64,000 nt of DNA from assembly GCA_965238305.1 (NCBI GenBank), contig CBDEHK010000001.1:3038001-3102000 (forward strand), written 5' to 3'. Below are positions 1 to 8,855 of this stretch, in pieces. Under the pieces are notes generated by a model. The model saw only the letters and a program-made list of their open reading frames with translations. It searched no databases and was not told the DNA's origin. Position 1 is the first letter of the stretch; every line of letters starts with the position of its first letter. This DNA comes from CBDCGJ01 sp965238305. GTDB lineage: Bacteria; Pseudomonadota; Alphaproteobacteria; GCA-2731375. The translations under genes were made by a program, and so were the position numbers.

Positions 1-192
1 ACTTGGTTCCGGCGTAAAATCACCCAACACATCATCAAGCTCGTCTTCGGTACTATCGTCAACGGGTTCAGCTTCGACAGCATCTTCAACGCTATCCTCC
101 TCGACGTCGCCATCGGAAATGATTTTGCGAATCGACGCAAGAATCTCTTCCATGGTTGGCTCTTGCTCGCCGTCTTGTGCTTCTTCTGCCAT
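1..192 (-). CDS. popZ: PopZ / DUF2497 family protein, N-terminal part
   Basis: Cut by the left window edge: 64 codons read from an ATG at 192 down to base 1 without a stop. Residues 14-27 carry MEEILASIRKIISD, the hallmark N-terminal helix of the DUF2497/PopZ family, followed by a very acidic, Pro/Glu/Asp-rich stretch like the PopZ linker. In Caulobacter PopZ is a pole-organising scaffold that anchors ParB and signalling proteins. The C-terminal oligomerisation helices lie outside the window. It sits downstream of tolC on the same strand, an arrangement common in alphaproteobacteria. The family call is firm; polar function here is inferred from homology. Confidence 0.85.
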   Translation of the reverse strand, partial: MAEEAQDGEQEPTMEEILASIRKIISDGDVEEDSVEDAVEAEPVDDSTEDELDDVLGDFTPEPS

Positions 193-320
193 TTGTGCAG
201 CCTTAAAAATACCTTAAGAATCAACAATCTATATAGATTTTGTCGAATTCTTCAAGATATTCTCCACTAATTACCAACATACTACGGATTGCGCCGTTTG
301 GTATCATACTTAGTTTGCCA

Positions 321-1691
321 CTATTCCGACGTGGTCTCAACGCCCCACCATTTGTCGCGAGTTTGTTTGGTATGCGCTATTGCGTCATAAACATCGACAT
401 CTAAACCTATATTGCTCGCCGTCAATAGGCCCATGGCCTCCAACAAACGATAAACCGCAACATATTGATTTCGCTCTGTAATGACGAGCGAAACCCGCGC
501 ATCTAACAATTCTTGCTCGGCGTCCAACACATCCAAGGTGGTGCGGGAACCAACTGCAGATTCTTGCCGAACACCTTCAAGGGCAATTTCATTGGCGCGG
601 ATTTGTTCGTGGCGCGCAACAATTTCAGCACGGTTGGCTTCGTAAACTTCAAAGGCCTGATCGGCCCGTTCAACAACCGCCTGGCGCGTCGTTTCAACAT
701 TTATCCGTCGCTGGCTTCTGACTTCTTTGGCGCGACGTACACCACTATGGGCGGCACCGCCTTGATAAAGCGGGATGACAAGTTGTGCAATTAGAGATTC
801 TTCTTCTGAATCTCGGTCTACAAATGTCGAATCGTAAGACCTAGAAACACTCCCAATCAAATCGAATGTTGGTAGCAGGCGACCAAATGCAGCGTCTGTG
901 GCATGTCCGGCTGCAGTCTCTGCTTCTTGCGCCGCAAGTAAATTCGGGTTGTTCTTGACCGCAACCTCAATAGCTTGTTCGGAAGATTTTGGTAGTTCGG
1001 GGAATTCAACCACCTGCTCAAGTTCGGTTGGCGCCTGTCCAACAACACGAAAATAAGTTGCCCTGACGACCGCCAAGTCGCCCTGTGCGGAAACCCGGTC
1101 GGCGACGGCGCGGCTCAAACGGGCTTCCGACTGCGCAACATCGGTGCGGGTCACTTCGCCGACTTCGAAGCGATCTTTTGAAGCCTCCAATTGGCGTTGC
1201 AGGACGCGCTGATTGCCCCGCGTCAGTTCCACGCGCGCCGTATCCCGAACGACATCCAGATAGGCAACGGCAGCATTCGCTAAGATTGCATTTTCCACCG
1301 CCAGCAATTCAGCTCGTCGAACGTCGACGACACTTTCGGCTTCTTTCACACCCGCTTCGGTTTGCCCGCCGGCATAAAGTGATTGCGACAAACGTAATTC
1401 ACCCGAATACGGCATTGTGCTGTCACTAGTCCGGGTATTAGAAGTTTTGAATCCATTATGCTCTGTTCCCAGGCTACCAATGGCGGAAACAGTGGGACGC
1501 CAGCCGGACATGGCGCCAGCGATATCTTCGTTAGCGATCCGCAAAGCCGCCCGCGAGGCATCGATTTCCGGGTTGGTATTGTACGCTGACGCCAATGCGT
1601 CGTTCAAACTTTCCGCCGACAGCGGTGAAGCCACAGCCATGGCCAATCCAATGGTCGCGGCAAGCCAAGATTTATCACTAAAATATTTCAT
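321..1691 (-). CDS. tolC: TolC family outer-membrane channel protein
   Basis: A 456-residue protein with a Sec signal peptide (about residues 1-26, ending in SPLSA) and two repeated long alpha-helical blocks typical of the TolC/OEP family. It would form the trimeric outer-membrane exit duct for type I secretion and RND efflux. Length fits TolC (about 450-490). A good ribosome site (GGAG) precedes the ATG at 1691. The gene follows a pcm-like methyltransferase and precedes popZ on the same strand, a typical alphaproteobacterial order. The RTX protein encoded at 34.6-35.5 kb is the kind of substrate that leaves through such a duct, but no type I ABC transporter or adaptor is in the window. Confidence 0.93.
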   Translation of the reverse strand: MKYFSDKSWLAATIGLAMAVASPLSAESLNDALASAYNTNPEIDASRAALRIANEDIAGAMSGWRPTVSAIGSLGTEHNGFKTSNTRTSDSTMPYSGELRLSQSLYAGGQTEAGVKEAESVVDVRRAELLAVENAILANAAVAYLDVVRDTARVELTRGNQRVLQRQLEASKDRFEVGEVTRTDVAQSEARLSRAVADRVSAQGDLAVVRATYFRVVGQAPTELEQVVEFPELPKSSEQAIEVAVKNNPNLLAAQEAETAAGHATDAAFGRLLPTFDLIGSVSRSYDSTFVDRDSEEESLIAQLVIPLYQGGAAHSGVRRAKEVRSQRRINVETTRQAVVERADQAFEVYEANRAEIVARHEQIRANEIALEGVRQESAVGSRTTLDVLDAEQELLDARVSLVITERNQYVAVYRLLEAMGLLTASNIGLDVDVYDAIAHTKQTRDKWWGVETTSE

Positions 1692-1751
1692 CTTTACTCC
1701 AACGCACCCGATTTATTGGGTGTCATTTAATATATCTCTGACATCAGTCGA

Positions 1752-2405
1752 TCAAAAAGCGAATTCAGCCTCAACCTCAAATCCCGGTAACTGGGCCGTC
1801 ATGGCATCGAATAGTATCCGTCTTGCAACGGTTTCGCCACTTCGTTCGTAAAACACCACCTGTCCGACTTGGCCGGAACGTTCGACGGTTAGTATTCGAC
1901 CGTCGTCTTTCAACTGTGCCAGCAAAACTTCTGATGGTTTTGGAATGGCGCCGTTGACAAAAATCAGATCAAATGGCCCCTGGTCGGCTAAACCTTCCGC
2001 CATTGGTCCAGCTACCAACGCGGCATTATCGATGCCCAATTCGTTCAAGGTGTCATTGCCTTCTTCGACCAGACTTTCAACCGCCTCCAGGCCAACAACA
2101 GTGCCGGCCAGTTGCGCCAAAACCGCGGTGGAATACCCCAATGCCGCTCCGATATCCAGGACCAGGTCGTCGCGATTGATTTCCGCCAATTGTAGCATGC
2201 GGGCGAAGATCATTGGTTCCAACAAGAAGCGGCCTTTGCCTATTTCCAGCTCTTCATCGATATAGGCAACGCCGATCATCGATTTAGGTACAAATCGTTC
2301 CCGCGCCACTGCCAACAAAGCATCCGAAACGCGTTCATCCGTAACCTTATTGGTCAGAACCTGACTATTCACCATGTTTGCACGCCGTGCGGATAAATCA
2401 TTCAT
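1752..2405 (-). CDS. Protein-L-isoaspartate O-methyltransferase family protein
   Basis: SAM-dependent methyltransferase of the Pcm family. The protein has the N-terminal MVNSQ segment, the conserved block around ARERFVP, and the SAM-binding motif VLDIGAALGYSTAVLAQLAG spanning about residues 92-111, where the usual GTGSGY is altered to GAALGY. In alphaproteobacteria this paralogue habitually sits directly upstream of tolC, as here. The open frame continues up to a TTG at 2429, but the ATG at 2405 gives the family's usual start (MNDLSARR). Whether it repairs isoaspartate or methylates another substrate is not settled by sequence. Confidence 0.85.
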   Translation of the reverse strand: MNDLSARRANMVNSQVLTNKVTDERVSDALLAVARERFVPKSMIGVAYIDEELEIGKGRFLLEPMIFARMLQLAEINRDDLVLDIGAALGYSTAVLAQLAGTVVGLEAVESLVEEGNDTLNELGIDNAALVAGPMAEGLADQGPFDLIFVNGAIPKPSEVLLAQLKDDGRILTVERSGQVGQVVFYERSGETVARRILFDAMTAQLPGFEVEAEFAF

Positions 2406-2617
2406 ATTCTTGGTCACATCCAAGTTCAAAACTTCGATAACATCGCCTCATGTTATATGGTGCTATTCGATGGAACTCAATCGAACTTTAGTGTTCATTC
2501 CAAGATAGAAATAGTGCAATTGGGCCGTTGACCGCAAGCAACAAGCGAAGTAAGTAACGGTCTCTCCGACTAAGTATCCGGAATGACCGTCATGGTCAGG
2601 CAGGATGACGAAGCGCC

Positions 2618-2691
2618 GGCGCGGTGGCGGAGTGGTTACGCAGCGGCCTGCAAAGCCGTGAACACCGGTTCGATTCCGGTCCGCGCCTCCA
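2618..2691 (+). tRNA. tRNA-Cys (GCA)
   Basis: The acceptor stem GGCGCGG (2618-2624) pairs with CCGCGCC (2681-2687), followed by T and an encoded CCA at 2689-2691. The anticodon loop CTGCAAA puts GCA at 2650-2652, and the T-arm carries GGTTCGATTCC. All four arms fold by eye. Confidence 0.96.
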
Positions 2692-2729
2692 ATATTTTTC
2701 GGAAATTTCCAGGCTGATAGGATTAATAC

Positions 2730-2996
2730 CTAGTGGGGCGATCTTCGCCGGGCCCGCCATTTTCGACGCAACCGGACATCGAAACGGCGTCGAAAGCGGC
2801 GAATTTTGGGACTATCATATGATAGAATAACGATCCCAAGTGGGATCATCCAAAATCCAAGTACAGGCAAAAAGCCAAGAAATCCGCCAAATATCAAGGC
2901 TACGCCACAGATGATGCGGAGCCATTTTGGGTACCGCATAACGCGCCTTCGCAAGCGAACAAAAAAAGATTCGCTTGGCGGCGAACGCTCATCCAT
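2730..2996 (-). CDS. PGPGW-type small inner-membrane protein
   Basis: An 88-residue protein with one hydrophobic hairpin (about residues 25-58, containing GGFLGFLPVLGFWMIPLG) flanked by strongly basic segments on both sides. This layout matches small alphaproteobacterial membrane proteins of the PGPGW family, which are of unknown function. It starts at the ATG at 2996. It lies convergent to tRNA-Cys and downstream of the repeat protein at 3067-3510. No catalytic residues can be named. Confidence 0.65.
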   Translation of the reverse strand: MDERSPPSESFFVRLRRRVMRYPKWLRIICGVALIFGGFLGFLPVLGFWMIPLGIVILSYDSPKIRRFRRRFDVRLRRKWRARRRSPH

Positions 2997-3066
2997 TGCG
3001 GTTTCTCATCATAATTCGAAATCAGGATGGTCAGAAATAATTGCGTTTTCTATGTGGTCTCAGCGA

Positions 3067-3510
3067 TTATTTGCCGAATTTAGCGACGAATGCAGCTGAT
3101 TCTTCGTCATCAAACGGCAGCGAAATGTCGTTTTCTTCCAGCCATCCCTCGACTTCAACGGTGTGATCTTCATCATAGATATACCAGATGATCTCACCAT
3201 TTGCCGCCACATATGCAGGTCCGTCAAAACGGTGACGCATGCCGTCCCAGGCCCAACCTTTGTCGCCATTTGCGCGTTCCAACGCCGGCCCACCTTCGCG
3301 GTGCATTTTGCCGTTTAGCCACCATTCAACGGTGCCATTGGGATGAATGACCGCCGGACCATCATCGCGATGGGGCAGGCCGTCGATATACCACTTCTTT
3401 GTACCATTCGGCCATTCTACCGCCGGACCATCCTCGCGATGCAAAACATCATTGAGATACCAGCCCTTGCTGCCGTCCATATCGACCTTACAAATCGGCT
3501 TGTCAGACAT
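3067..3510 (-). CDS. Repeat protein with 23-residue HRxDGPA units
   Basis: A 147-residue cytoplasmic-looking protein without signal or membrane segment. Four successive 23-residue units begin at W17, W40, W63 and W86, each following the plan WYxNGxxHRxDGPAxxxxNG, and a fifth partial unit begins at W109. The pattern recalls MORN_2/YwqK-like beta-hairpin repeats, but with an invariant His-Arg and Asp-Gly-Pro-Ala. Proteins with such repeats occur in bacteria, phages and large viruses, usually without known function. The C-terminal 35 residues are acidic and non-repetitive. It stands alone, divergent from the lipoprotein gene at 3673. Confidence 0.75.
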   Translation of the reverse strand: MSDKPICKVDMDGSKGWYLNDVLHREDGPAVEWPNGTKKWYIDGLPHRDDGPAVIHPNGTVEWWLNGKMHREGGPALERANGDKGWAWDGMRHRFDGPAYVAANGEIIWYIYDEDHTVEVEGWLEENDISLPFDDEESAAFVAKFGK

Positions 3511-3672
3511 CCTGAAAAAACTCCTGTCGCGACTGCCCAGAATCGAGTGTTCAAATTATACGTATTTTCATCCAAGTCAAAACCATTTATCAGCGACCTA
3601 ACTTGCTTAATCATTCAATTAAAGACAAGAATACAATGTGAAACCTAAGTGCAACAGTGCGGGGTGACAGAT

Positions 3673-4713
3673 ATGACGCAACAATTAACTATATTGAAAG
3701 TGGCTTTGACAGTTTGCGTATTGGCGATTTTGACTGCTTGTGCAACGAAGGAGCCGGCCAAGGCGCCGGTATCGGATAAAGCCTCGCCGCCGAAAAAGTC
3801 CATCGAGAAAATTCGTTATCCATTAGCCCTTCCAGCAGATAGCTTGATCGAAGCGAATGTCACCGAATATCCATGGAGTGCTTTCGGGCGCGTAAATGTC
3901 GGCGGGCGAGAGTTTTGTAACGGGATGTTAATTTCTGCACGACATGTCCTGACCGAGGCTCGGTGCCTTTACAATCGCGATGATCAACGTTGGTGGGGGA
4001 AATCCTGGATTCATTTTGTTGCCGCCTATCAGCGCGAGGATGTACGTATCAATTCCGGCATCATAAAATTCGCCGTTTCCGAGAATTATAAACCTAACCG
4101 GAAACTTGTCTTCGGTGGGTTGAGCGAAAGTTGGGCGATTTTGGAGCTCGAGGAATCGCTCGGTAATCAAGTTGGTTGGCTTGGTCTCAGTTGGTACGAC
4201 GACGTCATTGAAGATCAAAATTTACGCGGTAATGTTAGTATTCTACAAGCTGGGTATAGTGCCGGAAAGCCTCATGCATTGAGCTTGGAAACTAACTGCA
4301 ATCAAGTAACGTCAGGATGCCGTGGTGGCGCACGCCATGCTGGTCTGGTCCCCCTCGCCCACGACAGAATTATGTTTTTGGGTTTTCCGAGCCGGCAAAA
4401 ACTTAACGCAGATAGCAACAACACGCGAAAACAAAATTTTGAGAACGGCTTACGAGAAGTAAATTTGGGTGTCGACGAAGCGGGACGGGCAAGTCGCGCG
4501 GGCGGTAAATTGCCGCGCCAATCGTTGGCAATGCTGCTTCGGTTTCTTGGTTACATTCAAGCCAATAATCTGACCCCGAGCGATGCCGAACTCAAGTCGG
4601 CGATCGAGCATTTTGAAGAAACTGAGGGTCGATCCGTACGCGGGGAACTTTCCTTGGAAACCCTAAGCCGCTTGCTTGATGCCCTGCTAAGGGCGCAGTC
4701 GCGGGTAAGTTAA
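3673..4713 (+). CDS. Lipoprotein with trypsin-like fold lacking the catalytic triad, plus PG-binding-like domain
   Basis: Start chosen at the ATG at 3673 because GGGGTG lies 8 bases upstream and the lipobox LTAC then puts the lipidated Cys at residue 23 of 346. Residues about 66-230 resemble bacterial trypsin-like proteases (GRVNVGGREFCNGMLI, then VLTEARCLYN). The TAAHC motif has become TEARC (Arg97 for His), the usual DWALLxL Asp is Ser153, and no GDSGG-like Ser loop is visible. It is therefore probably a pseudoprotease. The last about 60 residues match the helical plan of a peptidoglycan_binding_1 domain. Role inferred: an envelope binding or scaffold protein. Confidence 0.7.
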   Translation: MTQQLTILKVALTVCVLAILTACATKEPAKAPVSDKASPPKKSIEKIRYPLALPADSLIEANVTEYPWSAFGRVNVGGREFCNGMLISARHVLTEARCLYNRDDQRWWGKSWIHFVAAYQREDVRINSGIIKFAVSENYKPNRKLVFGGLSESWAILELEESLGNQVGWLGLSWYDDVIEDQNLRGNVSILQAGYSAGKPHALSLETNCNQVTSGCRGGARHAGLVPLAHDRIMFLGFPSRQKLNADSNNTRKQNFENGLREVNLGVDEAGRASRAGGKLPRQSLAMLLRFLGYIQANNLTPSDAELKSAIEHFEETEGRSVRGELSLETLSRLLDALLRAQSRVS

Positions 4714-4887
4714 TCCCCGGGGCGCGCGTCAAATTTTTAGTGTCTGCCAGTCACCGCGAAGGGTTGGGGGCCTAGTCGGTCGGCTATTTTCCCGATCCCA
4801 TCAACATTGTTGTTTGCTAGCGCTAGACAAACGATCAGCTTATGCGGTTCTGTTGATAATAATTCACCACTGACTGGAGAAAATGGT

Positions 4888-5742
4888 TTGGAATCGATTG
4901 TTTTCATCGTCGTGCTGGCGGCGGCGGTCATGCACGCGACTTGGAATGCTCTTGTCAAAGTGTCCGGCGATCGGTTGTTTTCAATGGCCGTGATGATGAT
5001 TACGCATACCGTTATCGCGGCGCCTTTTGTTTTTTATTTCGGATTGCCCGACCCTGATGCCTGGATATGGATAGGCTTGTCTGTCGTAATTCACCTATTT
5101 TACTATTTTGGCGTAATCTATCAGTACCGGTACGGCGACCTGAGTTACGTCTATCCTATGTCGCGCGGGTCGGCGCCGCTGTTGGTCTGCTTAATCGCCT
5201 ATCTGTATATCGGCGAAAGCCTGACGTCGACAGGAATCGTCGCTATTATCGTTATATCACTCGGTATTCTGGTACTTGCTCTGCCACATCGGTTAAAATT
5301 TACATTCCCGGGTAAGGCGACCTTGGCGGCAATGTTCACTGCTCTCACAATCGCCGGATATACCATGGTCGACGGCATTGGCGGCCGCACGGACCCTCAG
5401 GTATTTCGCTATATCGCCTGGCTTTTTGTTCTTGAAGGTTGTCCACTTTTAGTCTTCATGTTGTGGCGGCGGAACAAAATGCAGTTGGTGGAGGCGTGGC
5501 GATCCGTCGGCGTTAAGAGTGTGCTTGGTGGAGTTTTGTCAACTGCGGCTTATGCGCTGGTTATTTGGGCCATGTCGACGACGCCGCTAGCCGCAGTATC
5601 GGCGTTGCGTGAGACAAGTGTGATCATTGCGGCTTTGATCGGCACATATCTAATGAAAGAATCTCTCGGTCCACGCCGGATTGCGGCTTCAGCCCTGGTC
5701 ACCATCGGCATTATCATTTTGCAGGTAGCTGGAAGAAACTGA
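4888..5742 (+). CDS. EamA/DMT family transporter
   Basis: About 284 residues with ten hydrophobic segments forming the two EamA repeats of the drug/metabolite transporter superfamily. Conserved family features include HATWNALVK in TM1, YPMSRGSAPL near TM3-4 and the late YLMKESLGPRRI-AASALVTIGI block. The frame is open from 4807, but the TTG at 4888 has GGAG at 4876-4879 and starts immediately before TM1, so that start is preferred. The substrate cannot be inferred. It is a single gene between a lipoprotein and tRNA-Asn. Confidence 0.82.
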   Translation: MESIVFIVVLAAAVMHATWNALVKVSGDRLFSMAVMMITHTVIAAPFVFYFGLPDPDAWIWIGLSVVIHLFYYFGVIYQYRYGDLSYVYPMSRGSAPLLVCLIAYLYIGESLTSTGIVAIIVISLGILVLALPHRLKFTFPGKATLAAMFTALTIAGYTMVDGIGGRTDPQVFRYIAWLFVLEGCPLLVFMLWRRNKMQLVEAWRSVGVKSVLGGVLSTAAYALVIWAMSTTPLAAVSALRETSVIIAALIGTYLMKESLGPRRIAASALVTIGIIILQVAGRN

Positions 5743-5829
5743 CGAAAAAGATAATTTCTCTCTTTCCCCCGCAACGATGATTTGCTATTAGGCGATCCGT
5801 TGATGTAATACTCAGCAGAACCATACTGA

Positions 5830-5905
5830 TCCCCGGTAGCTCAGTTGGTAGAGCAGGTGGCTGTTAACCACCTTGTCACTGGTTCGAGTCCGGTCCGGGG
5901 AGCCA
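5830..5905 (+). tRNA. tRNA-Asn (GTT)
   Basis: The acceptor stem TCCCCGG (5830-5836) pairs with CCGGGGA (5895-5901), followed by discriminator G and encoded CCA. Anticodon GTT is at 5863-5865 in the loop CTGTTAA. D-arm and T-arm (GGTTCGAGTCC) are canonical. Confidence 0.96.
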
Positions 5906-5910
5906 AATCA

Positions 5911-5943
5911 AAAGGCCAACTTCGTAAGACGTTGGCCTTTTTT
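5911..5943 (+). terminator. Rho-independent terminator after tRNA-Asn
   Basis: A perfect 10-bp stem (AAAGGCCAAC / GTTGGCCTTT) with a 10-base loop is followed by further T residues, six bases after the tRNA end. Confidence 0.85.
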
Positions 5944-6126
5944 GGTTTCAAACAAAGCTTGGTCCTTCGAGTGGCCGTCTTTTTGGTTGATCTCCCGACA
6001 GGTCATAACGAATTGAAAACCTTTTCAAATTAGAATGCGCTAAAGCGCAACGATTACAAATGGCGATAATGCTAATTTGTCAGATTTAGAACAAACTATC
6101 ATGCCAGATTGGGCGACAATCGACGA

Positions 6127-7599
6127 ATGAAGAACTTTTTGCCGACAAAAGTGTGGCCTACAGCAATAATATGGTTTGCGATCGCGTCCATTTTCACCAT
6201 GTCCGCCGTATTATTTTATGTTCACAGGGCCGAACCTGATAGCCGACATTCGCTTCCATACAAAATCGCCCGACAGGCACAAAAATTAAGCACGGACACG
6301 CAAGATTTGGTCGAATACCGCCTGCTTCTTCAAAATGTTGCTAATCATGCAAATGACCTTCATGACAAATTGTTTTTGACGTCAATTATCCTTTTTCTCA
6401 TTGCATTTATTTTAGCTGCCATGATGATACTGAGATCTCGTAGTGAGAACGAATTGGAAGAGCGGGAACAACACTTTCGTGGGTTAGTTAATGGATCATC
6501 GCAGGGTGTATGGTTACACTCGGAACTTCGGTTTGTTTACGTAAATAAATCGATGGCTAGCATCTTGGGATATGATGACCCTGCCGAACTTCTTAAATGC
6601 GAGAGTATTCTTGAGGTTTTTCCTGAACCACTACATGAGCGGCTTTGGCATTTGCATAATACGCGATTGTCGAGCGATATCGTCCCACATAATTTTGAAG
6701 CGCAGCTTGTTCGCACGGACGGTGAACGGTTAAATGTGAACATAAATATCAAAGTTACTTCTTGGCAGGGCAAAAAAACCATTCAAGGTATGTTTTCGGA
6801 CGTCTCCGACCAAAAATTTGCGGAACAAAGGCTTCGTGTTGCGAAGGAAGAAGCTGAGTTTGCCAATCGGGCAAAAACGCAGTTCTTGGCAAATATGAGC
6901 CACGAACTGAGAACGCCTCTCAATGCCATTATCGGCTTTTCAGATATGATGCGTCGACAACCATTCGGTCCCTTGGGATCGCCAAAATATCTCGAATACA
7001 GTGAAGACATCAGCGATTCTGGTAACCATCTGCTGGAAATAATTTCCGATGTACTTGATGTGTCGAAAATTGAAGCGGGGATGATGGAGCTGAACCGCCA
7101 ACCGACCCAGTTGGCCCATATCGTCGACAGCTGCCTAAAATTCGTCGGCGCCAAAGCATCCGACGCCGGCATTGGATTATCAATCGAAATCGAGGATAAC
7201 TTGCCCGACCTTTATTGCGATGAATTACGCTTGCGGCAAATATTACTCAATTTACTCGCCAACGCTGTAAAATTTACCCCAAAAGGCGGCACCGTAAAAA
7301 TAACCGCTATGCCTGCTCATCGTAATCTATTGATTTTGTCTGTTGAAGACACCGGTCGCGGGATCGCGGCCGACGATTTGGACCGAATTTTGGAGCCTTT
7401 TGAACAGATTGAAAACGTAATGACCCGAAATCAGGAAGGGACCGGTCTTGGTCTCTATCTCGTCAAAACATTGACGGAAATGCATGGAGGGCGCATGGTC
7501 TTAAATAGCGAAATTGACGTTGGGACAAAAATCGAATTATATCTGCCAACAATAAGCGAAGATCAATTCGCGTCGCATCTGGTCGCAGTACGGCATTAG
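6127..7599 (+). CDS. Membrane-bound PAS sensor histidine kinase
   Basis: 490 residues from the ATG at 6127; a TTG at 6109 would add six residues. Order: TM1 (about 12-32), a short periplasmic loop, TM2 (about 83-103), a PAS domain (about 115-230), then HisKA with the phospho-acceptor H259 in NMSHELRTPLNAI, and HATPase_c with the N-box NLLANAVKFT, DTGRGIA and GTGLGL. All kinase motifs are intact. No response regulator or receiver domain is encoded nearby, so it is an orphan kinase whose partner is elsewhere. The small periplasmic loop makes an intracellular or PAS-borne signal possible. Confidence 0.92.
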   Translation: MKNFLPTKVWPTAIIWFAIASIFTMSAVLFYVHRAEPDSRHSLPYKIARQAQKLSTDTQDLVEYRLLLQNVANHANDLHDKLFLTSIILFLIAFILAAMMILRSRSENELEEREQHFRGLVNGSSQGVWLHSELRFVYVNKSMASILGYDDPAELLKCESILEVFPEPLHERLWHLHNTRLSSDIVPHNFEAQLVRTDGERLNVNINIKVTSWQGKKTIQGMFSDVSDQKFAEQRLRVAKEEAEFANRAKTQFLANMSHELRTPLNAIIGFSDMMRRQPFGPLGSPKYLEYSEDISDSGNHLLEIISDVLDVSKIEAGMMELNRQPTQLAHIVDSCLKFVGAKASDAGIGLSIEIEDNLPDLYCDELRLRQILLNLLANAVKFTPKGGTVKITAMPAHRNLLILSVEDTGRGIAADDLDRILEPFEQIENVMTRNQEGTGLGLYLVKTLTEMHGGRMVLNSEIDVGTKIELYLPTISEDQFASHLVAVRH

Positions 7600-7643
7600 A
7601 TTGATAATATTCGCCTGGTGAATCGAACTTTTATTCGGCCATA

Positions 7644-7796
7644 TCAATCTAATTCGTCCGTCCAGTTTCTCATCCTGAACATCCATTCGGGTTCATTCAG
7701 TACGCCAGCGGAAATTAGGATCGTGTAAATCAGAATCGCCCCAACAACGATGCCAAGGATCAATACCCATTTCGTTTTTTGTTCGTCAGCAGCCAT
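7644..7796 (-). CDS. Small single-span membrane protein (50 aa)
   Basis: A short open frame from the ATG at 7796 to the TGA at 7644: MAADEQKTKW, then a hydrophobic helix (VLILGIVVGAILIYTILISAG is the core), then a polar tail rich in Trp and Asp. An AAGGG-like ribosome site lies just upstream on the minus strand. Composition and the clear N-in helix support a real small membrane protein. I do not recognise a family. It lies between the histidine kinase and the Nfu gene, convergent to the former. Confidence 0.6.
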   Translation of the reverse strand: MAADEQKTKWVLILGIVVGAILIYTILISAGVLNEPEWMFRMRNWTDELD

Positions 7797-8004
7797 ATAA
7801 AAACCCTTTTTATTTTACTAATTACTGTTCACTGCTTGACTAACGATGCCTGATTCTTGGCCAGAATAACCAAATTTTATGGCAACTGCAAATATATGCG
7901 AGGTCCCTGGCCAAAAACTACAAAAATATTACTTGGCAATGTTGGGTGCGACCCGATATTACCACTATGAGCCGATCCAATTTCAAGGCACTAGGGCGAT
8001 TGAC

Positions 8005-8841
8005 ATGTTTATACAGACCGAGGCTACCAATGACGACGCGACGGTAAGATTTTTTCCGGGCGAGCCCGTACTTACGCAAGGTCAAATTGAGTTTAGCGAA
8101 CTTGAAAGTTCAGTTAATTCTCCTCTTGCCCGTGCCTTGTTGTCGCTTCCTGACATCAAACATGTGCAACTCAATGTGGATTATATTGCCGTAACAAAGA
8201 TCGGCGACATAGATTGGGCGCACCTAAAACCGAGTGTGTTGGGCGCAATAATGGAACACTTTGTCGCCGGCCTTCCGGTTATCGAAGAAATGATTAGTAC
8301 TAGTCCGGTGGACGAAGACTGGGATCGCGCAGAAGATCACGAACTTATCGAGCAATTACGGGAACTAGTTACAACACGAGTAGCGCCAGCCCTGCAGGAC
8401 GGCGGCGGTGTCGAATATCGCGGTTACCGGGATGGGGTAGTGAAACTGGCACTTGAAGGCGTCGCAAAAATGCACGTTTCAGCTATAACCAATATGCTTA
8501 AACATTTCATCCCAGAAGTTGTTTCGATACGTGATGCGAATATGACGACTGGTGAAGGACTTGATACCGAACAGGGTAAGATCGCGCAGCGTATTATTGA
8601 TGAGCAGGTTAATCCCGCTGTTGCCAGTCATGGCGGGTTTATTACCCTAATCGACGTAAAAGACAATGAGGTATTTGTACAGCTTGGTGGCGGTTGTCAG
8701 GGTTGTGGAATGGCCAACGTGACCCTAAAGCAGGGAATAGAAACAGCGATCCAGCAACATATGCCGGAAATTACGGCCGTTCTTGACGTCACCGAACACG
8801 CTGACGGCGACAATCCATACTATCAACAATCGAAGAAATAA
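8005..8841 (+). CDS. Nfu/NifU-type iron-sulfur scaffold with a second, Cys-less NifU-like domain
   Basis: The ATG at 8005 is preferred over 7879 because it yields the family start MFIQTE and has AGGG 8 bases upstream; the upstream extension is unlike any Nfu. The 278 residues comprise an Nfu N-terminal domain (about 1-88), a first NifU C-terminal-like domain (about 115-180) in which the CxxC is absent (GVAKMHVSAIT replaces the usual GxCxGCP), and a second one (about 188-262) with intact GGCQGCGMANVTLK. The second can carry an Fe-S cluster; the first probably plays a structural or partner-binding role. Its usual role would be transfer of 4Fe-4S clusters to apoproteins. Confidence 0.88.
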   Translation: MFIQTEATNDDATVRFFPGEPVLTQGQIEFSELESSVNSPLARALLSLPDIKHVQLNVDYIAVTKIGDIDWAHLKPSVLGAIMEHFVAGLPVIEEMISTSPVDEDWDRAEDHELIEQLRELVTTRVAPALQDGGGVEYRGYRDGVVKLALEGVAKMHVSAITNMLKHFIPEVVSIRDANMTTGEGLDTEQGKIAQRIIDEQVNPAVASHGGFITLIDVKDNEVFVQLGGGCQGCGMANVTLKQGIETAIQQHMPEITAVLDVTEHADGDNPYYQQSKK

Positions 8842-8855
8842 TCGTCGATTTTGAA

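Noticed and set aside
1085..1429. 114-codon plus-strand open frame inside tolC
   Set aside because: It is antisense to a clear TolC reading frame and has an Arg/Pro-rich composition typical of shadow frames.
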